DNA from: Cyathus striatus
Lineage: Eukaryota; Basidiomycota; Agaricomycetes; Agaricales; Nidulariaceae
Direction: 5' to 3'
Assembly (NCBI GenBank): GCA_025738555.1
Contig: JAOVFP010000019.1
Coordinates: 1,116,001-1,180,000 of the forward strand
DNA: 64,000 bases
The first letter of the stretch is position 1. The number at the start of each line of letters is the position of its first letter. Of the stretch, positions 35,941-48,376 are shown piece by piece. Position numbers and translations under genes: made by a program. Under the pieces are notes generated by a model that saw nothing but the letters and a program-made list of their open reading frames with translations, was not told the origin of the DNA and searched no databases.

Positions 35941-38115
35941 GCATGAGAGTAATGTTCAAATACGAGTAGTAGATTGAAAATAAGACGGAGATGAAACAGC
36001 CTTATAAAGAATTGCTCACTGAAATCTGCATCCGGATGCTTAACGGCACAGTGACAGCCTGAGATGAACTGGAAAGCTAACAGCGGTCCTGGACACATCG
36101 GACTACGTACTAGACGTCTTCGGTTAAACAAGTTCCATGGCCAGATTATGGGTGACTGAGTCATAAAACACTGAGTACGTTATGTTGCTACGCCATGATA
36201 TAATAGTCGGTTTCCGAGTATAGCGCGTATGGAGTTGTGAAATTGACTATGGAACAGTTTCATCCGGACATGTGACCGCGTTGCTACTGCTTTCATTTTG
36301 ACTAAAGGCCTGGAAGTACTGAAGTGTAAGTGATTGTAGGCGAAGTACTGGAACATGGGCCTGGGTGGTTCCGATGGTTCAGGCATGTCCAGGGCCATCC
36401 AGATCTCAGTTGTCCAGAACGGTGCGAGATTCGGTACGAGCTGACTAACAGAGCTCCCAGAAACATATAAATAAAGCTCGATTATGAGCCTACAGTGGGC
36501 CGTAACTTTTGAGCAAGGACGAGCTGGCGGCGGCAGGAGGGAAGTGGAAGGTAACCACCGGTAAGTTTCTATGTGGTCCGTGCATATTCCTTTGCTTACA
36601 TCATTGTTTGTATTGAACGGGCGTCGGCCGCTGCGGAACTTTCCGGCAACTTTCCGGAGCGTGAAGTTTTGAAGGAGTTGACTATATGTTGTGAGTGAGC
36701 ATCTTGCGTCGGTGCACTTCGCGGTACTTACAACCTGTAAGCAGTGTAACAATGTATGTATATTTAAGTACAGTAGTAGCTAGTAATGAATATAATTTGG
36801 TTTAATTGAATGTGTAATGCCTTAATATTTTGTTTCCGAGACCAAGCAACATTTTGAACGGCAATCGGTGCTATATTTTTGGTAAGATTGACCATACCTT
36901 GTAAGATATTATATGATGCTACACAACTATAAGATGTTGTAGAGATCAAATATATTATAAGATTCACCTTGTAACACTATAAGCAACTTAAAGAATGTGA
37001 TTAGCCAACAATACATTGTAGTAAGCTACAGAGCACATTTGAATGCGTTGTAAGACCACACTGGATTGATTAATACGCATTTTAGGTCTCCTAGTCAAGC
37101 CTTGCAATCACACTTAAGGATCCGTGTTCAACAATAGTGCTTGCATGGCGAGTGATGCCTTAAGGCCTTACAACGCACTATAGTCAATTGTATGGCAAAC
37201 TAGATTTTTATGACAGGAAAGATAAACGGCCACACCGACACTTGCTTGGTCTGGCGGCGGACAAGGCGTTGACTATTGTATGGTGTTTCGCAGCAGCTTC
37301 ATGTAAACAAGTGGCAATCTGACGCGTATCCGCATAATTGCATGCAAACTCTGAGTGCAACTCACAGCACCTACACCTGACATTTGGTTGTTCTCTGAAA
37401 CCATGTATTCATTCCTTAGATAAATCAATATATACTTTCTTTTTCATTAAACGAGTGTAGCAAATAAGAGTAGCTATCTAAGGCTACATTTAACACATGT
37501 GAGTACTTTCTTTTCCTTTGTGTTCACCACTGCTTTCAGTGGCGTATCACTTGTCCGAATAGCTGTGATTACATGCAAGGGTCACAGGTGATTTACTTTA
37601 GAAAAGTTCGTTAACCTTCTAGATATTTCGAAAGTGTTCAGTGGTACACATAGACAAATTTACTGAAAGCTATAAAAGAGCAAAGATTGACGAGTCATTG
37701 GATTCCCTGAACACTTGTGGTTCTTTCCTAGTATGTATCAATTCTACAACATAGGAAGCAAGTATCTTTACTGTTAATTTAGTCGCCTTGTACTAATATT
37801 CTATGCATTTTTCAGGCAATTACCAGCACTGGAGCATATTGTTCCTCCTATATTTATCATCTCGTCACTCATTTTCTATAGGTTTAATGCTCTCGTTTAA
37901 TTATCCGCTCTTTTGTGCATTCGCATCTCTTTTAATATTTCATTTATCAAGTAAGTTATGTTGTTCTAATTTTGTGAATCATAAATCAACCCTTACTCAT
38001 TTATTTAGATTATTTGGTTAACTCTTCATCACTCATTTCATATTTACGACTTGATTATAATTGGATACCCAAACCTTTCACACAGCCAAAACCTGCACCG
38101 TTTTCCACAAGTACA
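35941..38115. other. non-coding part of element C
   Basis: No gene is convincing. A 190-codon minus-strand frame (36180-36752) is basic and lacks any recognisable motif. Between 36.7 and 37.2 kb the sequence is AT-rich with recurring CTTGTAA/GTTGTAAG motifs in both orientations, possibly the subterminal region of the Plavaka transposon. Confidence 0.45.
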
Positions 38116-41100
38116 ATGATATTTGTTCATGGCCTCCATAAAAATTCGTACAGTCTCGGTAAGTGTCATGATATATGCCTTTAATACCTTGCAAATAATA
38201 ATCTATTATTTCAGCGGTGAATCAAAATACTACAATTGGATTTTTCCTAGGACTTCTAGAGTCACGATTTCCAGAAGTTCGATCACGGCACTACTACTTC
38301 ACTGTTGGACGCAAGCTACTCCGATTTTCGGACCTTTCAGCCACTCTTGGGAGTCTTGGACTGGACAACGGCACTGTTATATTTGCTCATCTTCGTGTTC
38401 AAGGAGGAAGTACCTCCTACGAGTCGTGGCTTCAATTCTGATTGATCACTGTCGGTAAGCTGCGGGGCTGCGAAATGTTTCGTCACTGAGAGGGTGATTG
38501 ATTTCAAATATGGTAGGGTGAAATCAATTACTTACCATTTTAATAGTTTGAAATCATTGCTTGTGAATATAAGGGAAATCAATACTAATTAGTATGAAAT
38601 CAATGAGAGATTAATCAATTAATTACATTAAGTAGAAATCAATCCCAGTTCAATCTGAAATCATTAGAAATCATTAGAGTGAAATCAATGACAATTAAAA
38701 AAGAAATCAATGAGAAATAAGTGTGCAATCAATGAGAAATCAGTCAAAAATCAATGAATAACTCGAAATTGTTAGGTACCCAACTATAGGATATACTAAA
38801 TACTAAGGTGGTTAACTATATACATATACTTACTTTATCTACTAGACTATGATTCCTTTTCTAACAAGTAAACTTTATTCTATATTACACATACCTGGAG
38901 AGCGAAATCAATGTTGAAATCAATCATTTGTACTTAGTTTAAATTGCATTTTAAAGTGAAATCATTGCTGAAATCAATCCTTTTGGACTTTGTAATATTA
39001 TTGGTCCAGTTTGAAATCATTGGGGAGATCAATGTAAATTCTAAGGGAAATCAATGTGAAATAAATGCGAAAATCAATGTGAAAATCAGTGTTATATAAT
39101 ATGGAAATCATTGCTAAAATCAATGCTAAATTTAATGATATTATAATACTTGTTTTATATTTATTTTCATCATACATAAATGTACATATTATGTAAAAGT
39201 GTTATAATTGTAATAATACTGCAGCTTAGAAAATGTGGTCACATGATTTCATCGTTCTACCATTTTTGAAACTAGTGCACCTCTGTAAAGGCTATAGAAT
39301 AGAATGAAATAATATATTAATTTTAGTATTTATTTCCCATTGATTTCCCTATGATATAACATTTATTTTCACATTTATTTCACATTGATTTCCCTTAGAA
39401 TATATATTGATCTCCCCAATGATTTCAAACTTTTACCAATAATATTACAAAGTCCAAAAGGATTGATTTCAGCAATGATTTCACTTCGAAATGTAATAAC
39501 TAAGTACAAATGATTGATTTCAACATTGATTTCGCTCTCCAGGTATGTGTAATATAGAGTAAAGTTTACTTGTTAGAAAAGGACTCATAGTCTAGTAGAT
39601 AAAGTAAGTATATGTATATAGTTAACCACCCTAGTACTTAGTATATCCTGTAGTTGGGTACCTAACAATTTCGAGTTATTCATTGATTTTTTACTGATTT
39701 CTCATTGATTGCAGACTTATTTCTCATTGATTTCTTTTTTAATTGTCATCGATTTCACTCTAATGATTTCTAGTGATTTCAGATTGAACTGGGATTGATT
39801 TCTACTTAATGTAATTAATTGATTAATCTCTCATTGATTTCAAACTATTAAAATGGTAAGTAATTGATTTCACCCTACCATATTTGAAATCAATCACCCT
39901 CTCAGTGATGAAACATTTTGCAGCCCCGCAGCTTACCGACAGCGATCAATCAGAATCGAAGCCACTGGTGCTCCTATAACAGTATGTATATACTCTAAGC
40001 TTTGAATTACTGAAGTTCTCACCATTTGTTTAGTTGAATTTCCTGAATTATCACCTGAACCCAATACTAACACCAAGGGAAATATACAGATTTCTCAAAG
40101 GATATATGTTAATGTGATTTCCCGACTCACCACTGCACCAGAATATTGGTCAGTTCCCGACATCAGTACACGCAGTATTGCATATATATTGGACTTATGA
40201 GAAAATCCACCGGAATGCATTGTATCTGGGAAAAAATCAATGGATGCATTCATACGACAGGAGGTTAGTGAAGTGTTCATGCATTCAAGTTTTTAAATTT
40301 ATCACAGTTTACTAGTCTCAGGATTCATGGAGAGGTTCAACTGGTTCTAATGCGGATATTGCACGAATATTTCCTCTGGATGAACATTCACTTGATGGAA
40401 TAGAATGTAAACGGACAACCTTATACTGCAATGGCTGCTATATATGTAGTTTTGCATCGCTTAATTTTTGAAGGACTTTAAACGATGGGATTCTCAGCAC
40501 CAGTCTCGAAGTGACTCTTCTTTCTTGGAGTCTGACATGGGTGCACGGGATAATGAAGCCTCATCAGTCACTGGGAGAACAATTTTGTGAGTTATATTAT
40601 ACATAAAAGTGTTTGGAAAAATATTTAGTGGCTTTTGTGGTACACTGTTCAGTTTTTATTGCAGTGTAATAGCTGAACGATGCGGTGTGGTACTATCTAC
40701 AGGACAGAAGTGCAATGGAAGGCCAACATTGCGTCATTTTAAACAGGTAAAATCATCGAATTATATTTCTTTATTACACATTTAACCATGCTTGGATCGC
40801 TCTCTCAGAATGATACAGAAAGTGCACAGTTATACATTGGTTGTTCAAACAGGACTACTTCACAATGCTTCAAGGGTCACTATTTCCGTACTATTCCACA
40901 GTCAAATGGAATTTGCGAAGATATCCTCAGAAAATTATTCTCAGGTTTGGAAATTTACAACCCTGGGCATCCAGGCGATATTAGCCAGGATGTAAAAAAG
41001 TTACTTGGTGATTGTACCAATATAGTTCACCTGGCCAGTCTACCACCCTTGAAGCGATGCAGTAAGTTTCAAGTGGACTATATCTATAAATAACATGCTA

Positions 41101-43254
41101 ATACAGTATCATAGGTTATATTCATCTTGCTGTTGGAAAGGAAGAAATAGGGACTCTCCATCGTACACACTGTAATGCCAAATTAAGAGTATTTGTTCCA
41201 GTTGATGGCTCTGACTACTGTGCTGTTGTTATTCCTGAGATTGGAGAAGCCCATTCTCATCCAACATTTCGTCCACACAAGGTACCATACTCTGTTCAGG
41301 AGAGCTACCATGAATGCATTCGAACTGTTGGTCCACTTTCAGCTACAATGTCAAAGGTAGATAATGGTAAGTGCTAACTTTCCTTTTCTATTTTGTTTTA
41401 TATGATTAATTAATAATATTCAAAAGCCTTGAGTACTCGAGCATCACTTAGCGGTAAACTACCTCAAGAACTTCATGGATCTATGATAAACAACAGAAAG
41501 CGTCAAGAACTTGTCTATGAAGAGCGTAGTAAGGAATTTCCTGCCGGGGTTGGCATTGAAGGTGAGAACATGCTCATATTCTTTATAAATGACTAAATCT
41601 TAGCTAACAATACATTAAGGTGTAATGCATGAGCGCAAGAAAGAAATGGATTTACCTATCAATGACCAATATATACATGGTGTCCATGGCTTTGGTAATA
41701 ACAGACATGTAGTTGTCACACTGAACCCTTATCTTGCTAGTTTTCTTCTTGAAGCACTCTGGATTATGGTTGACACTACATTTAAAGTTGTGCATGGCAA
41801 TACTAATGAATTTAAAGTAGTGATCTGGGTTAATAAACTTAACAGAAGTAAGTGTTGTTGTATTTAATTGAAGTTTAAAGTCTAATTACAACATTTAGGC
41901 TTGGTGGTGGGATGCATATGGACAAATTGTGCAACACGAGAAGGATTTTTATATATTTGGAATGTGTTAGCGACAGATGAGCAAAAACTCGAAGTTGAAC
42001 TCGAACACTTGAAAATATGGAAGCGAAGTGAATCTTATTGCTTGTCTGGAATAAACTAGCACAAGAATAAGGAATATCTAACTAAAATGACTGTATTTAT
42101 AATGAAAGTACATGAGGAAACTGCATGTAATCTAACCTACACTATAACACATGTTTACTGTGCTTCTACTGTGCAAACTCATGTACTATGTATGTAACAA
42201 GCATGGCCGAACTGTGGACTGTGCCTGTAGTCTTGATGAATAATGCATGTTGATATGCATGGTGTCCGCATTGTATGTCATGTGATATATGTCAGGTGAC
42301 TGTGATAAGATAAGTTATACGGATTAGATAAGATAAGATGTGAAATCCTAACAGAATGGACTTTTTGATGCCGTGAAATTACTCACTGGAAATGAACTCA
42401 ACTTTCAAATATTTTCATCTCACTCATCACTATTAGGTGTCATTGGAGATGCTGAAGGTGCACAAGCTCAAGGAATTGGAGATATGGTTATTTCACGGTG
42501 CCTTAATGATACTACAAGAACTGGGATCATACTTCAAGACTCTGATGCAGTTACCATGCGGCTGTGGAAGACATGTTTAGTCCATTTTTACCGGTAAGCT
42601 ATGTGCTTTGTCATTGATTATTCAGGTCATCGATACTGATACATGGACACAGTGGCATTCTTAACTTACAGGCACACATACCAGAAGAGGTTTCAGAGTA
42701 CCTAAAACAATTTCCACTTAAAACAGATATTGATGTCGAGGCATATAAACAATTTTGCGATGTCATTGGACAGCAAAATAAGAAAGTCAAAGGTAAGTTT
42801 ATTCTTCTAAGCTGTGAAACCATCTCAGATTATGTGCATGTGTTGCAATAGATTGGTGGTCACACAAGTGTAGCTATCCTTGGCTTCTTCCTTCCCTTAA
42901 CAAACATCTGTCACAAATGGTTCCGGAACATTGGGATATGCTACCAAGTAATACAAATATAATTGAAGGAAGCCATACACATGACAACTGAGTGATATCA
43001 GCCAACCATTCGGTTCTCCAGGCAATTCTGCTGTAAGTTTTATTTATATTCTTTTGTTGAATTCTCTGACATTAGACATTAGAGCAAAGGGACTTGATGC
43101 TGATGCCGCTTGGTTGTTAAAGGCATCTGTCGAAAGTGGAGTTCTTAGTAACACATACAACTCCTCTCAGCATAGATTTACTGCACAAGGAAAAAGGAAA
43201 GCCCATACACAGAACAAGCAAGCTGAGCGGGAGACAAATGCAATGAAAAAGTGA
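38116..43254 (+). pseudogene. MULE-like transposase with N-terminal ubiquitin-like domain, disrupted
   Basis: Exon 1 (38116-38158) and exon 2 (from 38215) join to a ubiquitin-like domain of 79 residues: MIFVHGLHKNSYSL at the start, TVGRKLLRFSDL at 44-55, and FAHLRVQGG at 71-79, with the ubiquitin layout and terminal Gly-Gly. A few residues later a 1.5-kb fold-back element interrupts the gene. After it the transposase blocks known from element A resume: DISTRSIAYILDL and DSWRGSTGSN (40.1-40.35 kb), CNGRPTLRHF, QLYIGCSNRT, HCNAKLRVFVP and HSHPTFRPHK (41.17-41.28 kb), INDQYIHGVHG, MVDTTFKVV (DxTF, 41768-41795), GDAEGAQAQGIGD (42.45 kb), and CLVHFYR (C2H motif, 42.57 kb). A stop after AYILDL (about 40198), a break at 42050-42350 and a stop after SHTHDN (about 42990) show the copy is dead. 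It lies inside the inverted ends of element C, 300 bp from the right one. Confidence 0.75.
38425..39966. mobile_element. fold-back element with about 650-bp inverted arms
   Basis: The arms (about 38425-39130 and 39320-39966) are inverted copies of each other with few differences. The tips read GTGGCTTC, ATTCTGATTGATC, then GTAAGCTGCGGGGCTGC. The arms are filled with dozens of degenerate GAAATCAATG units. Only about 200 bp of AT-rich unique sequence lies in the centre, with no coding capacity. No target duplication was found at the tips. It sits in the coding region right after the ubiquitin-like domain, so it inserted into a gene that was then already, or was made, non-functional. Confidence 0.85.
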
Positions 43255-43604
43255 AAAACTGGCCTTTCACATTTTTCTACTTCAATAAATTCATAAGCAC
43301 ATCAATTTCTACTAATACATAGAGTACTTGTCTATCACCATACATTACTATGAACTATTAACCAACACCTTGAAGTATGTAGTTGGCAGTCGGCATCAGG
43401 CATTATTAATAACCAAATATTACCCTTTGGTCATGTTTATTTATTATCAACTGCAAGAGGGTGTTAGTAAACAATGTCTTTAAGTTTGAGGCCGGCCGTA
43501 CCATCGGATACTCCATAGAGCAAACGGCCTGATAAGACCTGAAACGTCAGTTCCTTTTCGGATCCGAACTTTTCTTTTCCTTTTCGTCTATGCTCATAAA
43601 TCAT

Positions 43605-43635
43605 AGACCGAGTTGGCGACAGGGTTCACTGTAAT
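43605..43635 (+). repeat. interrupted satellite motif copy (left half)
   Basis: AGACCGAGTTGGCGACAGGG continues the satellite of 28.2-30.8 kb directly after the right target duplication of element C. The copy resumes after the next insertion at 44883 (CACTGTAATGACATTGTGTCC followed by AAATA). This shows the 12.8-kb element entered a pre-existing array. Confidence 0.75.
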
Positions 43636-44882
43636 GGGCCTACAGATTTTGACGTTGCCCTAGATTTGACGTTGCGAAAGTGACGTTGCCTGGCGTTGCG
43701 TGTGACGTTGCGTGACGTTGCTTATTTATTTTTGATGTTGCTACATATATTAGTGCTGAGGTCCTGTGTTCAAGTCCCAGCTGTGTAGTTAGTAATAAAT
43801 ACAGTAAATAATTAGGATTGCATAAGATGGATGTTCTTTCATTTTAATAATATATATTAGCACTGGATGGGGGGGTGGGGAGAGGGTATAACAAATAATA
43901 CTTCATTCCCACAGTGAAATACATATATTTTGTCACTTGTGTACAACATTTCTAATACTATTTAGATTTTAGCTGGCTGGTAGTTTTGTAAATTTATGAT
44001 ATATACTAATAACAAATAGAGATTGGTAGAGATACATGCACTCTACTCATTTTTATATATGTTACAGAAATCTGATAATAAGGATTTTGACGTTGCCTGT
44101 GACGTTGCCAATCTGAGAATTGACGTTGCCGTGACGTTGCTTGATGTCGCTGGCATTGCCGGACATTGCCTGACATTGCTGTGACGTTGCCGGATGGCAT
44201 TGCCGTGACATTGCCGGACGTTGCCTTTGACATTGCTGGAGGGTGAACATTATTTTCATTACGTAATCAGCTGATGCGCGCGCCGACACGCTGTTTGCGC
44301 GTTCTCTCACTTTCTCCCTCCAATGCGGACACACTTGTACATCGCCTCAATGTCGCAATTACTCAAGAGTAACTCAAGATTGTCAGTATTTCACACTACC
44401 AAGACCCGCTGAATACAATAATTTGCTTTACCAAAGGCCGTGTCACCACCCCAAGTCCCTCTCCTGAAGTTTTTATCTTACAAATTTTCTTTCAATTCAT
44501 TGGTATGCTTTATGTTTCAAACTTTCCCTTTTTCTTTCAATAATCTACAACCTCAACACTATTAATTTCCGCTTTATTCAACTATTCCTCATTAGGTACT
44601 CTCTTTATTTAAATTTTATTTAAAATCCATGTATCTACTACTCCCCTGAATTCAGTGAAAATATTCTCCCCCTTTCTCAACACCTTAGAACACCCAGGTC
44701 GAACAGATGTTCAATGGACTCGCTTATGATTTTTTTATTTAGGCATCAACACATTCTTGGGCCTTGCACTGCGCTGGCGTTGCCTGTGACATTGCCTGGC
44801 GTTGCATGACGTTGCCGCGTGAGATTTGACATTGCCTCACTGGCAACGTCAAAATCTGGGCAATGTCAAAATCTAGTAGCCC
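43636..44882. mobile_element. 1.25-kb non-autonomous inverted-repeat element
   Basis: Ends: GGGCCTACAGATTTTGACG on the left and, in reverse, GGGCTACTAGATTTTGACA on the right. A 9-bp direct repeat CACTGTAAT flanks it at 43627-43635 and 44883-44891, the length expected for MULE-type transposition. Both ends carry clusters of a degenerate GTGACGTTGCC repeat in opposite orientation, with another cluster at 44087-44235. The centre has no transposase. A B-box-like TGTTCAAGTCCCAG is at about 43773. It lies inside a satellite motif copy. Confidence 0.85.
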
Positions 44883-44891
44883 CACTGTAAT

Positions 44892-45727
44892 GACATTGTG
44901 TCCAAATAACCATCCAAGCTTGGAACTTGCTCGGAACTTCGGAAAATCACACGTGATCTATTCCAACTCTGACTTCTCCGAATGATTCACTTCCAAGTTG
45001 TTGAATCATTCCACTGCAAACTTATGCTACACTTATGCTCACTATGCGACACTGTGGTAGCTAGAGCTGCTATCGCAGCTACCAAATACATTGACCCCAA
45101 GGACAAGTTGTAGCCCGACCCGCTTCCCACACCACTACCCTCCTTCCTCTGTTCGTATTTTTCCTCCTCTATTTCGTTATCCTCTCCCAGTGCCCTGAAC
45201 CAGCTTTTTCACTTCTAGCTTCTATTTTTCTCGTAAATTGTTCGTCAAAGCACCATATCAGATTTCAGTTCCATGGGCTGCATTAAAAATGGTGTTCCTA
45301 GCTACAAGACATAGGAGAACATCATGCTCACACTGCGCCCATTGTGCCTAGGCCAATCCCCCACTATCACACATCTCCATACGATTGGGAAACTGGAGAG
45401 ACGGGATGTTTAACATTGCTTTCTTCAAGACCTAAATGGGAGGATGTCATGAGTATAGTGGCAATCTATCCCAGTGCTGCAGCTGTGGCGTGACCAAGTC
45501 CCATAAAAAAAGAAATAGATGACCGGAGTTAACAATGCAATGTCGAATGTTGAAATGACAACTGAGAGCAAACACGGAGATACGATGTCGACTGTCGACG
45601 TAACGAAGAGTTGGACTTTGGTACAATTGCACTGGCAGCAGAAGCTGTTGCCAAATATTGCAAATTAATGCGTACATGAACACATGTGTGGTATTCTCAG
45701 TGTCACATATGTCCATGTGTTGTACGA
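44892..45727. other. gene-poor DNA between two transposons
   Basis: No gene is supported; the open frames here are short and match nothing I recognise. Confidence 0.4.
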
Positions 45728-45735
45728 GTACAACG

Positions 45736-47413
45736 TAGTGTTGCCCCCACTTGACTCCATTCGGCTTAGCTCAGCTTTTGTGGCTCAGGGACACTGAATA
45801 GCTCAGCTTTGAAAGCGGAGCCACCTCTGGACTACTCGCTCCCCTGGCTATGGCTCAGAAGCCGCTCAGTCAAATGTAGCTGTACACGGTCAATGGGAGA
45901 GCAGTGCTGAGTGGCTGTTCGGAGAATATATGCTTAACTTACGAGCGAAGGATAGGCTGAGCACTTCCACAAGCCAAATCGGGTCCATTAACCGAATATA
46001 AGCAGTATATCCGAGAATATGACATTTATTATTTTCGGCTGCTTTCGTTCGAATTCTCCAACCAATAGAAGATTTTGTTGTGTCTTGCTATGCATATTTG
46101 GCAAAGCTTGTCCGCTTACATAGTATCATGTGATCCACGCCACGTCACTTGCTGAGGGACTTAGAATCTTGGACATCAAAAGGCTGCAAGTTCAACTTCG
46201 CTTCTGTCTATTGAAACCCCCATCTTCTTCCACCTTTGAGTATCTTCAAGTCCAACTCGCACCTCTCTCCTCCTTTTCCAATACCCTCCATTCCATAAAG
46301 TGTATGGTTTATTTGGGGCTCTTTTATGAGCGGTAAGTTCAAGATGTCTTTTACGGTGCTAACTTACTCAGAAAGCAAGCCACAAAGTGGGTATGCTATC
46401 GTGAGTGGTGACGTGGCTTTGAAGTCAATACTGGTTAGCGAGTTGGTAGGGTAGGATAATGCTTGGTGAGTTCTTCTAATTTTTACTTTGTCTTCTCATT
46501 CTCATGTTAAATTGTAGATGATATATTGCCGTGACGGTTCAAGCTACCACAAAGTTTGCTCCCTGTGATATGAGGTGTGTTATGAATGTGCAATGGGTAA
46601 TGCTGCTCATGATAGTGTATGTATGTGATGTAGCATGTAGTTAGTGTTATTATAATATGTATACAGTTAATGTATATATGGTAATAATATTTGATTGTTT
46701 ATTTCTCAGAACGAAAGGCAGGTAAACCAGAAGCTGTATATAATATTATATGTAATGAGGCACGCTGCAATTGATTTGGGTCCAATAACGACCCGAGAAA
46801 GGGAAGCGAACATATGCTCACCCATAATTCCTTAAATATGGATGAGCATAGCTACGACGTTTAAGTGCTCACCCGTGTTCGGACATATGCTCACCAATTC
46901 AGCTCAAATCACATAATTAGCATATGCCCTACATCCGCCCGTGTAGCTAGGAGTTTATACCAAATTCGGTATACTGCGGACCAACTGGGGACGCTTGAAA
47001 GGCACCATAATTAAAGTTGCTAGCTGGTTATGTGATATATCAAGCTTATCGACACTTAATATCTAAGAGTAAAGTCGATAACATTAAACAGTGATAGGGA
47101 ATTCAAAGAAAACCTCAGTTTCTCATAAAATATATACAGTGATCATTCAAACCCATACATGGGTGAATAAGATTTACTGAAACGAAAATTTTGCTAAATT
47201 GAAGGTACCAGAGGGCAGTACAGAAGTGAAGGAAGTGCAGGATATTATAATGTCACTTGAGCTGTAGCTAAGCGGGCTCGTAGCTGCTCGGGAGCACATC
47301 TTAGCTAAGCTGTACCTGTCGGAGCCAGCTTTCACAGGCACTCGCTTCGCTCTGCTTCATTTCGGCTCAGTTCACCGGCTCAGCAGCTTTCGAGCGGAGC
47401 GGGGGCAACACTA
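45736..47413. mobile_element. 1.68-kb non-autonomous hAT-type element
   Basis: Ends TAGTGTTGCCCCC...GGGGGCAACACTA are inverted and begin with the TAGTG tip usual for hAT transposons. An 8-bp direct repeat GTACAACG flanks it at 45728-45735 and 47414-47421, the hAT target length. Subterminal regions on both sides are rich in AGCTCAGC/GCTGAGC-like and GAGCGG-like motifs in opposite orientations. No transposase is encoded; the only frame of note (46130-46336) is unremarkable. Confidence 0.9.
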
Positions 47414-47421
47414 GTACAACG

Positions 47422-48376
47422 GCACTAATTGGCAATGTTTGGCAATAGCTTCCAACTGCCAATGCCAGCGCGCTGAACCAAAACTTGGAGCCAACGTTCA
47501 CCGTGACAGTAAACGGTCGACGGTTCGTTTGAATATCAAGTTCAGCTCCTCAGCTTCATCTCTCCCAGTCAGCGTCCATTCTGTAGGTTCTACTTTTTGT
47601 TCAAAGTTGACCAGTCACCTACTCGGAATAGACGTGTTTCAGTGAGGACGTGGAGATGTATATAGACCATATAGAGCTTGGTTGGAACTGGTGGGTGGCC
47701 AGTACGCCCAACTTGTAGAGAAGAGCTCCTTCATGCACTGAATTAGGAAGATCCGAGAGGCAAGCGGTTACCCCACAGCATTGAGACCTGCACATTTGAC
47801 CAACCTAATACTTCGTTAGGTTATGGCCACGAGCCTCTTCCAGGTGGATAGGCTAGTTCCATATTAGTCGGGACCTTTTTCATGTACCCGTTCCAAGGCG
47901 TCTGGCGATGTGGCACTCGATAAGGAACGGGTCTCAAGTCGTGGGGATAGCGGTGGTGGACATTGTCCAGGCAGGCCGCAGTTGACCACCTCACTATTAC
48001 GAAGGGTGTGAAGCGTTGGGTGCTTGTGAACAATCTCACAGGCATTTACCTTCCCCTTCCCACCTTCTCCCTCATAGTCTTCGTGTACACAGTTTTCCGT
48101 CTACTATATCTTTGCTTACCTTATTTATCTCAACCTATGTCAAATGAAAGTTTGAACTCTCGCCATACATCTATTTAAGCATGAAGTTTTATTCTAAATC
48201 ATTTCCTACAAATTATTAAATTACAACGAAGGGAAGGCTAGGTCTTGAATAAAATGTTTGCGGTGCACTTTAAATGCGTACTTTGACCGTCATAGAATTT
48301 CATACCGAGATATCAAGCATATTTTTTGTGTGGCGCGGAACGATTTCATAGCGCCAATAAATATATGACAAAACAA
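47422..48376. other. intergenic
   Basis: I see no gene. It lies between the hAT element and the 3' end of the membrane protein gene on the minus strand. Confidence 0.45.

Larger units (their letters stand above)
30804..43594 (+). mobile_element. 12.8-kb composite MULE-like transposon (element C)
   Basis: Inverted ends: GACGAAAAGGAAAAGAAAAG starts at 30811 and continues TTCGGATCCGAA; the exact reverse complement of these 32 bases is at 43558-43589. A 10-bp direct repeat CATAAATCAT flanks it at 30794-30803 and 43595-43604, and satellite sequence continues on both sides. The tip GACGAAAAG is shared with element A. It carries the ubiquitin-like/MULE transposase at 38.1-43.3 kb and, nested to its left, a Plavaka transposase with a convergent companion gene (31.2-36 kb). 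The outermost 7 bp of the two ends do not match, so the exact border is uncertain. Confidence 0.75.

Noticed and set aside
36180..36752. 190-codon minus-strand frame
   Set aside because: No motif, no similarity that I can recognise, and no splice or context support; kept only as a note in the non-coding stretch of element C.
38425..39966. CRISPR-like array because of the regularly repeated GAAATCAATG
   Set aside because: Spacing is irregular, repeats are only about 10 bp and degenerate, orientation flips in the second arm, and the genome is eukaryotic.
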